This document shows, piece by piece, positions 59,837-64,000 of a DNA stretch of 64,000 nucleotides. The position numbers were made by a program, and so were the translations under genes. The stretch spans positions 1,084,771-1,148,770 of the forward strand of contig JAJEKB010020935.1 of NCBI GenBank assembly GCA_022393335.1, in the 5' to 3' direction. The DNA comes from Macrotrachela quadricornifera. Taxonomy: Eukaryota > Rotifera > Eurotatoria > Philodinida > Philodinidae. The notes beneath the pieces were generated by a model. That model searched no databases, was not told the origin of the DNA, and worked only from the letters and a program-made list of their open reading frames with translations. Every line of letters begins with the position of its first letter. The first letter of the stretch is position 1.

Positions 59837-59839
59837 GAT

Positions 59840-61278
59840 TTTCCAGAGAGAGACGATGATGATGAAATGCGTGACTCATATATACAGATTCTCATCAAGA
59901 CAAAAGTAGAAGAACATAAATTGATTTGTTTAAGTAAACAAACTCAAATTAAATAGATGATATTCTTATCGAAGCTTAAAAATTACAATTCGAAGTTGAT
60001 AAATAAGTGGATTTACGATAAGTTGATATTTTTACATATGTTAATCGAGGAATCAGTGACGAATGAATAGATTAAAAAGCTGAAAGAAGAAAATGCTGAT
60101 ATTTTCTATTGGATTTTATATTTTAATAAATCTCTTTCGATGACAAAAACCTTTCGAGCCTTCTAAACTGTTCAAATATTTAAAACTTTTAGAAAAAATT
60201 TCTATTAAATTCCACTATTTTTCAAAAGATTTTACATGCGAAAACTATTTAAAAAGACTTGCCGATATACAGAAAAAAATTGTATACATAATATTGAGTA
60301 GATATCTGAAATTGAGTCAAAGATCAATTAACAATACTAAAACAGTTAGAAAGTGGGTAGGCATAAGTGTGAATGATTGTGGTGCGATACACTTGGTATG
60401 GTTGTTACTTAATGATCTCGAATAAAATCACAATTTCATCCATCCGTATGCTCTGAAGGTTAATATAGCTGTTAATCTTCGATCCTATCGTGGATATTTG
60501 CTCAATATTATGTAAGTAGGTTTTCTCTCACGGTACGCAACAGAATTCAATAATATACATAGTGTTGGATGGAGAAAGTCTTTCTCTTTAAACCTACATA
60601 TATCGAGTTATCTGGTCAAAAATCCATCTGTAAGCCATCGGTACCTTTTACTAAAATTGGCTTTCACAAAAATGATTCTTTTTTAATATATAGTCTCGTG
60701 TAACTCGACGAGCTGATTCGGAATATCACCTTAGTTTTTCTTTGAAACGTAATATAGAAAGGTAAAAGCAATTTTCTGATCAAAAGCCATGAGTTTTCCC
60801 AAATCCTATAGAATAACCTAGAAAAAGGTTTCATGAATTGGCGCTACTACAGTAATTAGGAAACATTTATGTATAGGCGGTACAAATATGAGCTTGATCA
60901 GATCTAATCTTTTTGTAGTTTTCAATATACTGAAATTTTATTATAAAGTGCATAGATGAACAAGCTTTTTTGCGATAATTCTTGCTTTTGACACATTATA
61001 TTATGTTGCCGAATAGCTTGTTTTTTCTTATTTATGCTGAATTCTGAGCCTAAGCCTTCGTAGATTCTTTTCTTGGACTCTATAAACTTTGAGAACCATT
61101 GTTTTAGAAAATAATACTTCATATATGCATGTATCTACGCAAACGGCTCGATTCTGGAAAAGAAAACTTTCACAATATCTCCAACTGGTTCTCCAATCTG
61201 TATTGAACGAATATTATTCATTCAATAGAGATATACTTCTCTATCAATAGCCTTATTTCATGTTCTGTCTTCATATTA
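59840..61278. other. Intergenic, no gene supported
   Basis: No gene. Around 60380-60850 the DNA is less AT-rich and resembles the inserted-looking sequence in the long TRPM introns in texture, but I could not match specific blocks. Confidence 0.35.
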
Positions 61279-61280
61279 TA

Positions 61281-62263
61281 AAGGGTGTATCATAAGTAAC
61301 GACTCCATTTTTATTTTTGGTCTATCTTTGCTGTATTTAAAGGGAGGCAGATAGCGATCATATATTTTTGTACAGCAGCTTCTAAGCTATCATCCTGGAA
61401 GGATTGCAATGAATTTTTATTAGTTCTAAGAAAAGATTGCGACGATAAAGTTCTTGAAAAAAAATCGATCAAATTTCGATTTTTATCTTCTAGGTTATAA
61501 ATTTATTTAAAAAAAAAATGACATGTTCATCTAGTTTAGCATTAACATCAGTAGTAATGATAAGAAAAATAATTAGATGATGGAAAAAAAATCAATAATC
61601 CTCTTTTCGAATTCTTTTACCTTGATATTTTATTATTGCTTGTATATAATCTCTGCGGGATACTTAACATCATTTCAGCACACAAGTTACATCATATCTT
61701 TCTTCAATTGATGGAATTATCTTTTTTCGTCCAATAAATCAATATATCTTTGAACAGTCACGGTTTTCTTTCCAACATGACGCCATTCATACCCATCCAA
61801 AAATTCGCCAATAAAGATCGGATCATTTTTAGGTATAAGTTCCACGCCAGCTAATTGCATCCCATATCATAAAACCTTGAAAAAATTTTGCTTTTGATGC
61901 TTCTAATAATTCATGTGATATTGATTCACGAGTATGACCATAAACTACATTGTTCTTTGTATTATTCGATGCTTGTAAATCAATCTTAGTCGAATAATCA
62001 GAATTAATGACTAGATGCCACGAAAATTTCTTTGTTTCTTCTTTTCGTCCATATTTGTTCAGTAATATTTTGGCATTTATATTTTTTCAAAAACTTCATC
62101 GTCGCAGTCTTTTCTTAGGACTAATACAAATCCATTGTAATCCTTTCTAGATAATAGCTTAGAAGCTACTCTTCAAAAATATATGATCGCTATCTGCCTC
62201 CCTTTAAATACAGCAAAGATAGACCAAAAATAAAAATGGGGCCGTTACTTATGAAACACCCTT
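61281..62263. mobile_element. Tc1/mariner-like element with ~180-bp inverted repeats
   Basis: Begins AAGGGTGTATCATAAGTAAC and ends GTTACTTATGAAACACCCTT, flanked by TA on both sides. The inverted repeats extend about 180 bp inward: ATAGCGATCATATATTTTTG pairs with AAAAATATATGATCGCTAT, and ATTAGTTCTAAGAAAAGATT pairs with AGTCTTTTCTTAGGACTAAT. Long TIRs and a 983-bp length mark an internally deleted, non-autonomous copy. A minus-strand transposase relic lies inside. The terminal GGGTGxxxCAxAAxTAA pattern is shared with the 29.6-kb foldback. Confidence 0.85.
61690..62160 (-). pseudogene. Tc1/mariner (IS630-type) transposase relic
   Basis: On the minus strand the translation includes KIDLQASNNTKNNVVYGHTR, FFQGFMIWDAISWRG and, after one frameshift, ELIPKNDPIFIGEFLDGYEW and KTVTVQRYIDLL. 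The MIWDAISWRG...YIDLL blocks match the vMVWGxIsxxGxxPLxxxxG...YIxiL core around the second Asp of Tc1/mariner transposases. The N-terminal helix-turn-helix and the final catalytic acid are missing, and there are stops. It is inactive. Confidence 0.7.
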
Positions 62264-62265
62264 TA

Positions 62266-64000
62266 TTTTATCCTTGTTAGTTTAGTGTTGAGGGCTTTAA
62301 TTTGACCGAAATATGTTCTAATTTTGAAACAGGCAAGACAAATATCTTCATTGTTAGAAATAAAAGATTGCTTAAACGAAAAGGAGTTGTTTAATTGTTA
62401 AATAAATATGATGACAAGAGGAACTTCATTATTTATGTGATCCAAATGTGCCTTTATAATTGTAATTGAATATTCAAACTATTTTTTAACTTTGCTTTAA
62501 TAGATATTATTGAACAAATTTTAGATTTTCAGTTTTCTCAAAATAAGTTTTCCTCCTTTCCACATTATAACATCAAATAGTAACCTATTTTTTGTTGTTA
62601 CATGTTGCTATGTTGATTGTTTAAAAATGTAACGCATGGTTATAGTACGAAGAATTGAATGTTAACATTGCAACTGAGTTTTGCAATTTATAAGTATAAT
62701 ATAATAAAAGAGAACGAGCGAATTGGTCGACATATATTTTGTTTTTTTTTTCAGCTGGTTAAAGAGAAAAACAAAATACTTTACCAAGACGATTAAAAGT
62801 AAGCAACAGGTTCAAGTTTTTTTTTAAAGTCATATCTATGCATCAGTAGTTTTTTTGTCAATCACAGTCTATCGTTTTTCAATTAACAGATGTTCATTAT
62901 TTGTTTGATTTAGATTTATGACAATAGATTTTTAGATGAATTACTCAAAGATTAATCAAATAAACCCTTTTAGAATATATTTAAAATAAAAACTTGTGAA
63001 AATACTATTTGAGTCGACTAATATCTTTTTTATAAATAAAATAAAAGATCGTGAGAAGCCTTCTCTTTGTATTCGTAGATAGTAAAAAGAATGTTCTATT
63101 TTTCCATGTATTTCATCATTATGCAACTAATGTCAGTTGGGATTTTTAGAATAACTTACAATAAAAACAAGAGATAAAAAATTATTGAACCATTTATTGC
63201 AGATTCTTTTGATGTTTCGAAACGACTCTTTCGAAAGTGAATAATTAGATGTGTTTTTGCAATTTCCTGAAAAATCAATTAGATACTTACGCGGGCTACA
63301 GATATAACAGCTGGAAGAGATAAAAGAAGTAGAGGATATGAGCGGTGTGAGGATGGTCGGATATAGAGGAAATATAAGGATACAGGTCTTTTCCTGATTT
63401 TTGATCCTGTAATTGTCATATAGACATCCGGCACTACAAGAATATATAAGATATTTGAGGGAATATTGGTGTAAACAAAAACTAATCTTTCAAGTACTTC
63501 AGATATAATATATTTTACTAATAATAATCATAATTATTAAAAACTCTAACTAATCTTCACTAAAGTTCTAACAAGAGCTATGATAAAGCCCTACAATATT
63601 GGTAGATCCTTACAGAAGGCTTAACAAAAATATGAATTAAAATTAAATTCTTTCGCATACCTGATATATCATTTGTCAACATATGCATAAGAGACATTTA
63701 CCAGAATGTAGTTAATCTACTGTAATTCCCATTTCACTAACTATAATTATCTGTTTCTTATTCCCTTTTCTGAAAGAAAGGGTTATAGGGCGTTAAAATA
63801 CGCCGGCTAAAATGCTTAAAGTTTGTCTGTCTGTCCGACCAAGCCAATCAGAATTCAGCATTCACTAAACCAATGAAAACCCACCAGTAGTTCTAAGAAA
63901 AATTCGATACACAGGTTTTTGAGGTCGGCGAATCGATTGGTGGTGTTAGTTTTTCAAAATTTTTTGAAATTCATTTTTTTACACAAAGAACAGGCTTTTT
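62266..64000. other. Intergenic to window end, no gene supported
   Basis: AT-rich. The last 230 bp (63780-64000) are markedly less AT-rich, with GGGCGTTAAAATACGCC, a small hairpin, and a GTCTGTCTGTCC run. This may be the start of a repeat or gene continuing beyond the window. Confidence 0.35.

Overview
This window looks like nuclear DNA of a small invertebrate, most likely a bdelloid rotifer (Rotaria/Adineta type). The base composition is very AT-rich. Genes are compact and most introns are 48-68 nt with GT/AG ends. The gene content fits that group: a YHYH-domain secreted protein, PLAC8-type Cys-rich proteins, a neprilysin-like M13 peptidase, a TRPM-like channel, a kyphoscoliosis-peptidase-like protein and sialidase-fold secreted proteins. 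Many short, decayed DNA transposons and foldback elements lie between the genes. The organism call rests on gene content and architecture only; no database was consulted.

Layout. 0-2.2 kb: repeat-rich DNA with a long perfect-armed palindrome flanked by a minisatellite. 2.3-3.15 kb (-): a YHYH secreted protein that appears to lose its 3' end. 4.07-4.55 kb (+): a three-exon LU/Ly6 GPI-anchored protein. 4.9-5.4 kb: a minisatellite element, with a second inverted copy at 22.35-22.58 kb. 6.0-20.3 kb: the remains of a GPCR tandem array, with one copy interrupted by an assembly gap, one 5' fragment, one stop-riddled pseudogene and one short relic. This stretch also holds a deleted pogo/Tigger element, two small MITEs and a nested palindrome. 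21.1 and 25.5 kb (+): two PLAC8 paralogues with identical intron positions. 27.5-28.15 kb (-): an orphan secreted protein. 29.6-30.6 kb: a 980-bp foldback with TA flanks. 31.3-32.35 kb: a putative TIR element. 32.5-33.8 kb (-): a sialidase-superfamily protein. 34.9-39.7 kb: transposon debris (hAT, another DDE transposase) and a composite repeat structure bounded by two arrays of the same 10-bp unit. 40.3-41.05 kb (+): a secreted SPRY-like protein. 41.4-42.9 kb (+): a six-exon GH33-type sialidase. 43.0-50.6 kb (-): a complete 23-exon TRPM-like channel. 51.3-54.5 kb (-): a complete 17-exon neprilysin-like membrane peptidase. 58.2-59.8 kb (+): a two-exon transglutaminase-like/KY-type protein whose catalytic Cys is replaced by Ser. 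61.3-62.3 kb: a Tc1/mariner-like element with very long TIRs and a broken transposase.

There is no operon logic here. The shared theme is extracellular or surface function: secreted, GPI-anchored, membrane receptor, channel, ectopeptidase and sialidase genes. I reconstructed multi-exon genes by following reading frame across GT/AG sites. The TRPM, M13, sialidase, LU, PLAC8 and KY-like models all close in frame with no internal stop. I found no tRNA, rRNA or CRISPR array.
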